Source: an uncultured Pseudomonadota bacterium (GTDB taxonomy: Bacteria; Myxococcota_A; UBA796; SXON01). Taken from it: 46,597 nucleotides of DNA. The translations under genes were made by a program, and so were the position numbers. The stretch lies in NCBI GenBank assembly GCA_903891165.1, contig CAITDR010000438.1, positions 1 through 46,597 of the forward strand, given 5' to 3'. The notes under the pieces are model-generated. The model had not been told where the DNA came from and did not search any database. It worked only from the letters and a program-made list of their open reading frames with translations. Positions 35,138-44,114 of this stretch are shown one piece after another. The number at the start of each line of letters is the position of its first letter. The first letter of the stretch is position 1.

Positions 35138-37049
35138 CTCCCACCCACCACCAACGCGCGGTGGCCAGCCCTCCGCTGGGCCCCGGCGCTGACTCTTCCA
35201 CCCAGTAGTCCACCCCAAGCTGCTCGCCCGGATCGGCGCGCAGCGGAAGACTTGCTTCCACCCAGCGATCTTCGGGAACCGCGGGCAGGCTCCAGCCCGC
35301 CACCACCCCGCCGAGCCGGATTCGTAGCCGCACCGGACTGGCGCTGCTGCCCATCCTCAGCACCAGCCGACCCAGTCCTGTCGAAGGGGTGGGCCGGTTC
35401 ATCTGGAAGGCTACCGTATCATAGTGACGACGAGCCCCGTCGATCAACCGGCGTTCTTGGCTGTCCAGCCCGGTGAGGATCCGGTTTCCGCGTCCCGCAA
35501 CCAGGGGCGCATCGCTGTGCTGGTAGCGATGGAGAAATTCCGAGTCCAGGTCGGAGACATCCAGCATGTCCCATACTTTTTCCCCGTCGACCATCGCCGG
35601 TCCGATGGCGCCGCTATCCAGAAGCTCCCAGCGGGGCCGGGCGATCACCAGCTCACTGGCGCCGGAGACCGTCCGTTGTACCAGGGTGGAAGACCACAAA
35701 ACTTCCAGGGCCCCCGAGCGGCTTAGACTCGGATACCAGGAGGGAAAGATGACCATCAGGGCAGGTTTTTCTTTCAGAAGTAAGCTCAGCAGGCTGCCTT
35801 CTCCGGCCTGGGCGTAGGGCAGCGCCCGCATGGACACGATGCCCTCCAGGTCCAGGATAGATTTTCCAGTCAGGAAGGGCACAAAACCGGCGTCGTTCAC
35901 GGCGATCCGACCCTCCGGCGCGTGGGCTTCCAGCCAGTGTGCCGCCGCCACATGGTGGTTCCGGATGTCGCTGGCACTCCGCCCGAGGATTTGGGCCCAG
36001 CCCGGTACGGAGGGCAGCAGTCCCAACAAAAATAAAGCGGGCGCACGTTTTGCCCCGACCATCGCCATGGGCAACAACAAGGCCAGCCCCGGCATCAGGT
36101 AGCGGTTCAGGTTCACCCCCGCGGGCACGGTCAGGGCCATGCCGATCAGGGGGAGCAGGAAGGCGCCCCCCCAGAAGATCGCCAAGGGGCGCCTTTTGTG
36201 ATCTGTACTACACTCCCAAAGTCCCATACCTGCCAGTCCCAGAATCAACAGACCAAAATATCCGAAGAAATAGGTTCCGTAGGTCTCCCAGATAAGCTCT
36301 TTCCATACGAAATCTACGGAGGACACTTCTGAGGCCTGGGGAGCCCGGGGGATCTGCTTGGCCAGCACCGAGCTGCCCACCCACAGCCCCGTCTGGGTGT
36401 AGTTCAAGAGGGGGAGTAGCACCCCACAGCTGGCACCCAGCACCAGATCCAGCGCGGGCTTCCGCGCCTGCACACTCACCAGGATCACCGCGAGCCCACC
36501 CACAAAAAGACCCTCGGGACGCGCCAGGGCCAAGAGCGCCAGCCAGAAGGGCAACGCCCGCGCCGCCTCTCCCTCCAGCCGCCGCTGCAGACCGTCGAGG
36601 ACGCCCAGCATTCCCAGGGCACACAGGCCGATCTCCATCCCCGAAAATCCGCCCCAGAGCAGCGGTCCTCCCAAAAGGATCGCCCCACCCCCCGCCCACC
36701 AGGGCAGCCCAAGGCGCTCCAGCACCCGGCTGCTTTTTTGTGCGGCACCCCCTAAACACAGGGCACCGATGACCACCGCCGCCCCATAGGCCCCCGTGGC
36801 CCCCATCCCCACAAAAGGAGCGAGGATCCACGGCCAGAGTAGCGAGGTGGCCCCCGAAGAAAAGCCCTCGCCGGGCAGGTATTCAAAGGGATGCCCACTT
36901 GCGATGGCTTGGGCATAGCGGAAGTGGATGAAGGTGTCATCCAGGGGCGGAACCAGCTCTCCCCCGTTCATGGAGGCGGAGCGGAGCAGGAAGAAGGCGG
37001 CCAGCAACAGGGCGGCCGCCATCCAGATGACCAACCGGGAGCGGAGCAT
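35127..37049 (-). CDS. GT-C membrane glycosyltransferase-like protein
   Basis: A 640-residue protein with a first membrane helix, then PPLDDTFIHFRYAQAIASG (an aspartate pair in the first periplasmic loop, as in GT-C enzymes such as ArnT/PMT-type), then LPGEGFSSGATSLLWPWIL, followed by about nine more helices to about residue 360. The C-terminal 270 residues are soluble (FVPFLTGKSILDLEGIVSM, ending in a beta-rich domain). These enzymes use polyprenyl-phosphate sugars. It starts 23 bp after the peptidase gene and overlaps the next membrane gene, indicating an envelope glycan operon. The acceptor cannot be read. Confidence 0.78.
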   Translation of the reverse strand: MLRSRLVIWMAAALLLAAFFLLRSASMNGGELVPPLDDTFIHFRYAQAIASGHPFEYLPGEGFSSGATSLLWPWILAPFVGMGATGAYGAAVVIGALCLGGAAQKSSRVLERLGLPWWAGGGAILLGGPLLWGGFSGMEIGLCALGMLGVLDGLQRRLEGEAARALPFWLALLALARPEGLFVGGLAVILVSVQARKPALDLVLGASCGVLLPLLNYTQTGLWVGSSVLAKQIPRAPQASEVSSVDFVWKELIWETYGTYFFGYFGLLILGLAGMGLWECSTDHKRRPLAIFWGGAFLLPLIGMALTVPAGVNLNRYLMPGLALLLPMAMVGAKRAPALFLLGLLPSVPGWAQILGRSASDIRNHHVAAAHWLEAHAPEGRIAVNDAGFVPFLTGKSILDLEGIVSMRALPYAQAGEGSLLSLLLKEKPALMVIFPSWYPSLSRSGALEVLWSSTLVQRTVSGASELVIARPRWELLDSGAIGPAMVDGEKVWDMLDVSDLDSEFLHRYQHSDAPLVAGRGNRILTGLDSQERRLIDGARRHYDTVAFQMNRPTPSTGLGRLVLRMGSSASPVRLRIRLGGVVAGWSLPAVPEDRWVEASLPLRADPGEQLGVDYWVEESAPGPSGGLATARWWWVGDGP

Positions 37050-37072
37050 TTTTGGGCCCTAACCCGCAGCCT

Positions 37073-38122
37073 TCAGTGCAGGTACTCCCGATAGGGCTGC
37101 CGCAGCCGCGCCTGTCGCCATGCGCGCTCCTGCTCCAGCATGGCACGGCGCTGAGCGGCCCTCAAAAAGACCTGGTTTTCCTCCCTCTCCCAGCGTTCGA
37201 TACGTGCCTGGTTGCGACGACGGATGCGGAAGTAGGCCAGCACACCCAGGCCCACCAGGGTCGCCACCGCCCCGGCCGCCAGGGCTTCGGGCACCCGCAG
37301 CCAGGGATCTTCCCAGCGTGCCCGCCACATACTCTCCAGCTCGATGGGGCTGCCGCCACTGATGGCGCGCAGGGCCACGGGCATGGGATCTCCCGCCGCG
37401 GTCCTGCGTACCAGCTCTCCCAGCGACGCATCTCCATAGCGGTTTGCCAGCCAGGCGATCAGATCCCCACTCTGAGCATAGGCAAGCTGAGCACGGATAG
37501 GATCGCTGGGAAAACCCTCTTCCAAGTCCTTAAAGCGCAGCAATGTGGAGGGCAGGTGCGCCATCAGGGCGGCGGTGCGCTCCGGGCCGGTCTCCCCGGC
37601 GATGTAGGAGGCGAGGCCCTCTTGCAGCCAATGGGGAGGATCCACCTTGCCAAAAGCCTGGCCCACCAGAATGTGGACCAGCTCGTGGACCAGCACCTGC
37701 TCCAAGGGAGCAGCGGTACCGGAGCGGATCGAGGGGGAACGCAGGAAAACCAGACCCATCGTCGGCCAAGCGGTGCCGTCGGCCCAGTCGGGAGGGCGAC
37801 CGGGTTGGATGCTCAGAAAATCCTTCTGGGTAGCGGCAAGGTAGATGCGGGTGTTGCCCCGGATGGGCAGGCCCAACCGTTCGGAGAGACGGGGCAATTG
37901 TTCGTTGGCGGCTCTTGCCAGTCGGATGGAGGTCGGGCGGTCCTCGGTGCTGCTGTAGACCTGGACGTAGAGGCCGTCCTCCCGCCACCAGCCGCCGGAG
38001 GGAGCAGGTAATTCAGGAGTAACAACCTGTAGGTGCTGCGGTGCCTCAAAGGCCGGGGCCGCCTGTGCCGTCGGCATCAGGAGGGCCAGGACTTGGAGCA
38101 GCAATAGGAAGAGCGCGACCAT
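37073..38122 (-). CDS. Membrane-anchored zinc peptidase (peptidase MA-like)
   Basis: A 349-residue protein. It has a signal peptide (VALFLLLLQVLALLMPTAQA), then a soluble domain with IYLAATQKDF and the zinc motif HELVH near residue 145 in LVHELVHILVGQAFG, followed by PHWLQEGLASYIAG, whose downstream Glu completes the gluzincin-type site. A C-terminal membrane helix (ALAAGAVATLVGLGVLAYF) and a basic cytoplasmic tail (RIRRRNQARIERWEREE) follow. It matches the MA-like peptidase family of lipid- or wall-associated enzymes, function unknown. First gene of the minus-strand run; divergent from the phospholipase gene. Confidence 0.87.
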   Translation of the reverse strand: MVALFLLLLQVLALLMPTAQAAPAFEAPQHLQVVTPELPAPSGGWWREDGLYVQVYSSTEDRPTSIRLARAANEQLPRLSERLGLPIRGNTRIYLAATQKDFLSIQPGRPPDWADGTAWPTMGLVFLRSPSIRSGTAAPLEQVLVHELVHILVGQAFGKVDPPHWLQEGLASYIAGETGPERTAALMAHLPSTLLRFKDLEEGFPSDPIRAQLAYAQSGDLIAWLANRYGDASLGELVRRTAAGDPMPVALRAISGGSPIELESMWRARWEDPWLRVPEALAAGAVATLVGLGVLAYFRIRRRNQARIERWEREENQVFLRAAQRRAMLEQERAWRQARLRQPYREYLH

Positions 38123-38273
38123 GTTTTGGAAATAGACACGGTGGGGGGGCTCGGGAAGGCCCCCTGACCGATTGGGGAGGTGTGTGAATTCCTGTGGCAG
38201 ATCAGCAAAATCGGAGGCTTTGGGCTTGGCAGAGCGCCCCCCAAGGCTCTACCCTGCAATCGGCGGAGGGAAG

Positions 38274-39644
38274 ATGCAAAAAGTGGTCCTGAGTCGTCGG
38301 CAGGCGCTGGCCGGTCTGGGTGCCCTGGGGGCATGCCGACCCGCCCCAGGCGGAACGGAGAGTGCGGCCCCGGTCACCCCCGGCAGCATCGACACCGTCG
38401 TGGTCGTGATGATGGAGAACCGAAGCTTTGACCATGTCTTCGGCTCCTACAGCCTGAAGGAGGGCCGCAGCGAGGTGGATGGCATGACCGCGGACATGCA
38501 GAACATGGCCCAGGATGGAAGCCCTGTTTCCGTGGCAGAAGCCCAGATTGACTGCGTGGAGGATCCTCCCCACGGATGGAACAGCGCCCACGACCAGTTC
38601 AACATGGGCAACAACGACGGGTTTGTACGGGAGTACCAGGACTCTCACCCCTCCGCCTCTCCAGGCGAGGTGATGACCTACCAGACCCGTCTTACGATGC
38701 CCATCTCCTATGCCTTGGCCGATGCCTACGCGCTGCCGAATCGCTGGTTCTGCTCGGTGATGGGCCCCACCTGGCCCAACCGCTTCTACGGCCATGCGGG
38801 AAGTTCCTCGGCGCTCAAGGGCAATTCCCTGCCTTCGGAGGGAGGTCTCTACACCTTCCCCACCGTGTGGAGCAAGCTGGACGAGATCGGGGTGCCCTGG
38901 GCCTACTACTACACCGACCTGCCCTTTTTGGCGCTGTTCGAGAACCATATCCGCCCGGAGACGGCCGCTCTTTTGGAGGACTTTTTTGCCGATGCCGAAC
39001 ATGGGCGCCTGCCGCCGGTAGTCTGGATCGACCCGGGCTTTTCCTTCAACGACGACCACCCGCCCCATCCGGTGGGGCGTGGCCAGGAGTTTTTGGCCTC
39101 CATCTACAAGGCGCTTGCCAATTCTCCGCATTGGGAGACCTGTCTTCTGGTCATCACCTACGACGAGCACGGCGGCTTCTTTGACCATGTGCCCCCGCCC
39201 ACCACCGATGACGACTATGTCGAGGACGGCTTCGATCAGCTGGGCTTCCGCATCCCCGTGGTGGTGGCTGGCCCTTATGTGAAGCCGGGCGTCAGCGATG
39301 TGGTTTTTGACAACACATCCTGGATCAAATATATCTGCGATACCTACGGGATTGAGCCGTGGACCCGGCGGATTGCTGCGGCCAACTCTATTTCTGTATT
39401 GTTGGATACAGAGCGATTGAAGCAGGGGGAGCCGATGGCCCCGATCACGCTTCCCGATTTTGTACATGACTCAGAGGGAGAGGGGGAGGAGTGCGAGGGA
39501 CAGGGGGTCCTGGGGCCGCCGGGCCTGCCCGAGCACGAGGAGGAGCTTGGGGCGGCGATCCGTCAGCTTGCACCCTCGTTGGATCGTCGCAACCAGCAAA
39601 ACCGTCTTTTGGCGATGATCCGAGAAAAAGCGCGCCGTCGTTGA
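38274..39644 (+). CDS. Phospholipase C / phosphoesterase family protein
   Basis: A 456-residue protein of the non-haemolytic phospholipase C / acid phosphatase superfamily. It has a Tat-like signal (SRRQALAGLGALGAC), which may also be a lipobox. The diagnostic VVVVMMENRSFDHVFGSY is at about 42-59, followed by NNDGFVREYQ, GPTWPNRFYGHAG, VVWIDPGFSFNDDHPPH, ITYDEHGGFFDHVPPP and FRIPVVVAGPYVKPG, the metal-binding and catalytic blocks. A Glu-rich tail follows. GGAGGG precedes ATG 38274. Likely exported; the lipid or phosphodiester substrate is unknown. Its stop is only 4 nt from the convergent MopE-like gene. Confidence 0.92.
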   Translation: MQKVVLSRRQALAGLGALGACRPAPGGTESAAPVTPGSIDTVVVVMMENRSFDHVFGSYSLKEGRSEVDGMTADMQNMAQDGSPVSVAEAQIDCVEDPPHGWNSAHDQFNMGNNDGFVREYQDSHPSASPGEVMTYQTRLTMPISYALADAYALPNRWFCSVMGPTWPNRFYGHAGSSSALKGNSLPSEGGLYTFPTVWSKLDEIGVPWAYYYTDLPFLALFENHIRPETAALLEDFFADAEHGRLPPVVWIDPGFSFNDDHPPHPVGRGQEFLASIYKALANSPHWETCLLVITYDEHGGFFDHVPPPTTDDDYVEDGFDQLGFRIPVVVAGPYVKPGVSDVVFDNTSWIKYICDTYGIEPWTRRIAAANSISVLLDTERLKQGEPMAPITLPDFVHDSEGEGEECEGQGVLGPPGLPEHEEELGAAIRQLAPSLDRRNQQNRLLAMIREKARRR

Positions 39645-39647
39645 GGA

Positions 39648-42600
39648 TCAGGGGCAGACCGCTTCGTTCCAGTCCTCGGTGTTGTCGGTCTCGTCACACT
39701 CCGACATCAGGCCCAGACCGCTGCCGTCGTCGTCCACCACCACCCGCAGGCCGTCCGCACCTACATCGGTTTGGTTGATGGTAAAGAGCAGGGGTGCACT
39801 ACGTTCTCCGGGGAGCAGTGGGCTGCCGAGCGCGATGGAGTCCAAGTCGCTGTAGCTGCCGCCGTTGTTGGCATAGAGTGCCACCATCAGGTCGGCGCCG
39901 GCACGCTCCACGCCGATGTTGTCCACCACCACGTAGAAGTCCATGGTAGTACCTGAACAATCGGGGCAGCCACCCAGGATGGTCGGCACCAGGTTGGCGG
40001 TGCCCCGTGGGTCTCCTGAAGGGGCGGCCGAGGCGCGGAACAGGTTCTCTCCCAGCCAGGGAGCGTCGGGACGCGCCGGGATCCCCATATCCTCCTCTAC
40101 CGCAGAATAGCTGCCATAGAAGGCCGGCCAGAGTAGCGGAGCCGAGCCCCAGCGATCCCCTCCCTCCTCCAACACTTTGAGGCCGTCCCAATCGCTGGCA
40201 TTACTGACATTGCTGGCAGGAAGCAGGATTTCGGCGTTGCCGTCGCCGTCGTAGTCCACCACCACCGGGCTGGAGAGGGTGGCCTGAGTCCCGGAGTAGG
40301 AGGTCTGGCTGGAGAGGGTGGTGCCGGTGGCCCCGTCAAAAATGTAGAAAGCGGCGCTATCGGCATAGAGGATTTCTGTCGTTCCATCGCCATTCAGGTC
40401 TGCCCCGGTGGAGCCATAGATCTGGTTGCCCCCGGTGCTCGCAGACCAGAGGAGGGTGTGGGAGGAGCCGTTGACCACCGTGTAGCCGCCGTTCCGGGAG
40501 ACACCGATGTCCAGAACTCCGTCGCCGTTCATGTCGGCGAGGACCGGCACACCACTCTGGCTGGCACCGGCGATGTTGTAGTTCCAGAGCAGGGTTCCGG
40601 CCGTGGAGTACACATAGAGGCTGCCGCTCAACGACTGTACGACCTCGGGGGTGCCGTCGCCGGTCAGGTCGGCGACCGCGCCAAAACCGCCGGTCTGAGC
40701 TGCCGTCCAGCCCGGCGCGGCCGTCGCACTCCAGGTGGAGACCCCCTTGGTGTAGACCATGCCGCCACAGATCACCTCCTGCTTGCCGTCCTGGTTCAGG
40801 TCTGCAGCAAAAGAGTAGTTACAGGCAGAGGAAAATGTGGAGAGCAGGCTACCGCTGCCGTCGAAGAGGTAGCTGCCCACCAGCACCTCGGCCGTGCCAG
40901 TCCCGTCGATATTCACGACGGAGATCGGGGAAAGGACCGATGTAGAGCCGACCGACGTGCTCCACTGAAGACTGCCGGTACTGCTCAGAGCGACCAAGCG
41001 CCAGTAGGAGCCGTTGCCACCGGAAGAAGAAACCACGGTGGTGGCCAAGATTTCCACGGTGCCGTTGCCATCCAGGTCACCCAGCGCCGCACCACCCGCC
41101 CCGTGGATCTCGATGCCCCCGGCGGTACAGACGGAGCTCCGCTCGGTCAGGGTGGCCCCATCGACCACACGCAGGCAGCCTTTGTTGCCGGTAGCGCCGG
41201 TCTGGCCCGCCGTCCACACCAGATCAGGCGTGTCGTGGGCATCGAGGAGGCCATCGCCGTTGTCGTCGTTGAGCTGGCCCACGACGGGGGCGGAGCCCAT
41301 GTGGGTGTAGCCGGAGGAAGTGGAGAAGGAGATGCTGCTGCTCTGCCAGCCGACGCTCTGGCTCCAGCTTCCGGTGGCGGTGACATCGCAGGTCAGGTCG
41401 GGACTGACAAAAGAGGCGTCGGGAACATCGTCGCAAACAGAGGGATCTTCGACCCCGTCACAGTCGCTGTCTATACCATCGTACCAGGTCTCGGCGGCGC
41501 CGGGGTGGATACTGTTGTCGCTGTCGTTGCAGTCCCCGCCAAAGATGATGTAGCCGGCGGGGGTGAAGCAGGAGCGGAGGACAAGGGCATCGTTGCCATA
41601 GCGGTCGCGATCGGTGTCCGGATAGTAGGAGACGGCATCGGCGGCATCCGAACCGTCGGTACTGCCATCGCAGTTGTCGTCCACGCTGTTGCAGACTTCG
41701 GTTGCACCGGGGTTGACCGAAGCGCTGGCGTCGTTACAGTCTCCATTTGTGGATGCCCGGCCCACAATGGTAGAACAGGAGCGGACTGCTGAGCCTTGCC
41801 CATAGTTATCAGCGTCGGCATCTACATACCATTGCAGGGCATCGGAAGCATCGGCTTCATCGATGGTTCCATCACAATCATCGTCTTTTCCATCGCATGT
41901 TTCGATCAGACCCGGGGAGGCAGTGGCATCGGAATCGTCGCAATCGCCGGATGTTGCTGCGTAGCCCAAGGGAGCGGTGCAGGAGAGGAGAGAGGAGGCG
42001 GAGAGGCCGTAGCCGTCGGCATCCCCGTCCAGGTACCAGGTCGTCGTATCAATGGCAGTGTTTTCGTCGGTACTGCCGTCGCAGTCGTCGTCGTAGCCGT
42101 TGCAGCGTTCAGAGGCCGAGGGGGAGACGGCGGCGTCCCCATCGTCACAGTCACCGCCCACGGTCAGCCAGGACGAGGGGGTGGAGCAGGAGATCAGCGG
42201 GCTGCTCTGGTTTCCGTAGCCGTCCCCATCGACATCCGGGTAGGAGGCGAAAGCGTCGACCGCATTGTCGTCGTCGATGCCGTTGCAGTCGTTGTCCAGG
42301 CTGTCGCAGACTTCAGGATTTCCGGGCCATACGGCGGGCTCCCCGTCGTCACAGTCTCCCGCAACGTCGACGTAGCCCACCGGGGGGGCACAGGCGGTGA
42401 TGTCCCCCATAGGGTTCCCGAAAAGATCGGCATCCACATCGGGATAGTAGGGGGTCGCATCGATGGCGTAGCTGTCATCGGTGGTGCCGCTACAGTCGTT
42501 GTCTACCCCGTCGCAGAATTCTTTGGCGGCTGGGTTGACGGCCGCATCAGCGTCGTTGCAGTCTCCGCCTTCAGAGATGGTGCCTGTGGGCTCCTCACAG

Positions 42601-43955
42601 CTCCGCTGCTCCGAGGCCGGATCCCCGTGGCCGTCGCCGTCGAGGTCATCATACCAAGGCGAGTCCGGGTTCAGGGCGGCATCGGTGTCGTCACAATCGT
42701 CGTCGTTGGCGGCATAACCGGCCTGCTCGCTGCAGCTGTAGATGAAGCCCCGGTCGGGATCCCCGTAGCCATCTCCATCGTCGTCGTGGTACCACATGAT
42801 CTGGTTGGAGCCGGTGGCATCGTCCGTCGTCCCGTTGCAGTCGTTGTCCAGGCCGTCGCAGACTTCGGTCGCATCGGGGTTTACCTGGACATAGTGGTCG
42901 TCGCAGTCGTCGCCGACGCTGATCCGCCCGTCGGGCGCCGTGCAGCTCAACGCTGCCGACGCGGGATCCCCAAAACCGTCGCCATCCCCATCCTGGTACC
43001 AAGTGCCCGCATCGGTGGCGTTGTCGTCCACCATACCGTTGCAATTGTCGTCGATATCATTACAGAGTTCGGACGCGGAAGGAGAGATCGCCGCTGTGCC
43101 GTCGTTGCAGTCATCACAGGCAGCGTAGCCGTCCTGATCATTGTCACCACTTATGAATCCGTCACAATTGCTGTCCAGACCGACACCACAGACCTCCTCT
43201 GCGCCGGGGTGGGTGTCGGCGCGGTCGTCGGCACAGTCGCCCCCGGTGGTGATCTGGTTGTCCTGAGGGTCACAGTGGGAGCTGCCGCTGTTTTGGTCGC
43301 CATAGCCATCGCCGTCGATGTCGGGGTACCAGGTCACCGCATCCACGGTGGAGGGGTCGGCGTCGTCGGAGAGACCGTCGCAGTCCTCGTCCAGGTTGAG
43401 GGAGTCGCAGACCTCGGGGGCACCGGGGTGGATGTCGGGGCGGTCGTCGTTGCAGTCGCCGGACCAGGGGCTCAGATCCGGGCCAGGGCAGCTGCCGGTG
43501 ATGGCGGCACCGGTGCCAAATCCGTCGCCGTCGTCGTCGGTGTACCAAAGAACCTGCTCGTCCTCCAGGCCGTTGCAGTCGTTGTCCACGCCGTCGCAGC
43601 GTTCCATTGCACCGGGAAATACTTCGGGATTCTGGTCGTCGCAGTCATCATGCACGGGTGAAAGGTTGGGACCGGGACTGCAGGTGGCAGTGCCCGCCTG
43701 TCCATCCTCGCCGTGGCCGTCGCCGTCGCGGTCGTCGTACCAGATCCCCAACGGCTCCGCACTCCCGTCGCAGTCGTTGTCCAGTCCATCGCAGAGCTCA
43801 GGTGCTCCCGGCGCAATCGTCGGGTCGCTATCGTTACAGTCCCCCTCGGTAGAAAGGTAGCCATCCCCATCCCCATCCAGGTCCGGGATGTACTTTGGCG
43901 GCGTACAACCGTACAGAAAGAGGGCGAGGAGGAGGGAGGAGGAGGCGGCGCGCAT
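39648..43955 (-). CDS. Giant MopE-type metal-binding-motif lipoprotein with VCBS propeller
   Basis: A 1435-residue lipoprotein (lipobox LYGC). The first half consists of 13 repeats of about 60 residues, each with a GDCxDxxxxxxPGAxExCDGxDNDCDG-like core and a DxDGDGxG strand, as in the MopE putative metal-binding motif. Unit 7 is shortened and units 3, 4 and 13 are altered. Next come FG-GAP/VCBS-like propeller repeats (DLDGNGTVEIL, DLTGDGTPEVVQ, DMNGDGVLDIG, DYDGDGNAEIL). Last is a CARDB-like domain (MDFYVVVDNIG, SECDETDNTEDW). The domains are known from exported proteins of myxobacteria and methylotrophs; Ca2+ or Cu binding is inferred from MopE only. ATG 43955 is the only reasonable start. 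Confidence 0.93.
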   Translation of the reverse strand: MRAASSSLLLALFLYGCTPPKYIPDLDGDGDGYLSTEGDCNDSDPTIAPGAPELCDGLDNDCDGSAEPLGIWYDDRDGDGHGEDGQAGTATCSPGPNLSPVHDDCDDQNPEVFPGAMERCDGVDNDCNGLEDEQVLWYTDDDGDGFGTGAAITGSCPGPDLSPWSGDCNDDRPDIHPGAPEVCDSLNLDEDCDGLSDDADPSTVDAVTWYPDIDGDGYGDQNSGSSHCDPQDNQITTGGDCADDRADTHPGAEEVCGVGLDSNCDGFISGDNDQDGYAACDDCNDGTAAISPSASELCNDIDDNCNGMVDDNATDAGTWYQDGDGDGFGDPASAALSCTAPDGRISVGDDCDDHYVQVNPDATEVCDGLDNDCNGTTDDATGSNQIMWYHDDDGDGYGDPDRGFIYSCSEQAGYAANDDDCDDTDAALNPDSPWYDDLDGDGHGDPASEQRSCEEPTGTISEGGDCNDADAAVNPAAKEFCDGVDNDCSGTTDDSYAIDATPYYPDVDADLFGNPMGDITACAPPVGYVDVAGDCDDGEPAVWPGNPEVCDSLDNDCNGIDDDNAVDAFASYPDVDGDGYGNQSSPLISCSTPSSWLTVGGDCDDGDAAVSPSASERCNGYDDDCDGSTDENTAIDTTTWYLDGDADGYGLSASSLLSCTAPLGYAATSGDCDDSDATASPGLIETCDGKDDDCDGTIDEADASDALQWYVDADADNYGQGSAVRSCSTIVGRASTNGDCNDASASVNPGATEVCNSVDDNCDGSTDGSDAADAVSYYPDTDRDRYGNDALVLRSCFTPAGYIIFGGDCNDSDNSIHPGAAETWYDGIDSDCDGVEDPSVCDDVPDASFVSPDLTCDVTATGSWSQSVGWQSSSISFSTSSGYTHMGSAPVVGQLNDDNGDGLLDAHDTPDLVWTAGQTGATGNKGCLRVVDGATLTERSSVCTAGGIEIHGAGGAALGDLDGNGTVEILATTVVSSSGGNGSYWRLVALSSTGSLQWSTSVGSTSVLSPISVVNIDGTGTAEVLVGSYLFDGSGSLLSTFSSACNYSFAADLNQDGKQEVICGGMVYTKGVSTWSATAAPGWTAAQTGGFGAVADLTGDGTPEVVQSLSGSLYVYSTAGTLLWNYNIAGASQSGVPVLADMNGDGVLDIGVSRNGGYTVVNGSSHTLLWSASTGGNQIYGSTGADLNGDGTTEILYADSAAFYIFDGATGTTLSSQTSYSGTQATLSSPVVVDYDGDGNAEILLPASNVSNASDWDGLKVLEEGGDRWGSAPLLWPAFYGSYSAVEEDMGIPARPDAPWLGENLFRASAAPSGDPRGTANLVPTILGGCPDCSGTTMDFYVVVDNIGVERAGADLMVALYANNGGSYSDLDSIALGSPLLPGERSAPLLFTINQTDVGADGLRVVVDDDGSGLGLMSECDETDNTEDWNEAVCP

Positions 43956-44114
43956 GGAATCATTCTACCACATCCCCCTCTGCCTCGCGCCCTCAGGCTT
44001 TTTCCCCCTCTACCCTGCCGCCTTGCTCCTATGATTTTGAGAGATCTCGGGGCGTGGCCCTTGTCATGTCAAGGCTTTTCGGGGTACATAGAGCTGTCTC
44101 ATTCTGGAGCTCTG

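Noticed and set aside
40458-43661. Long plus-strand open frames rich in Val, Gly and Ile
   Set aside because: They are antisense to the MopE array and propeller; the GAC/GAT-rich repeats leave the opposite strand open.
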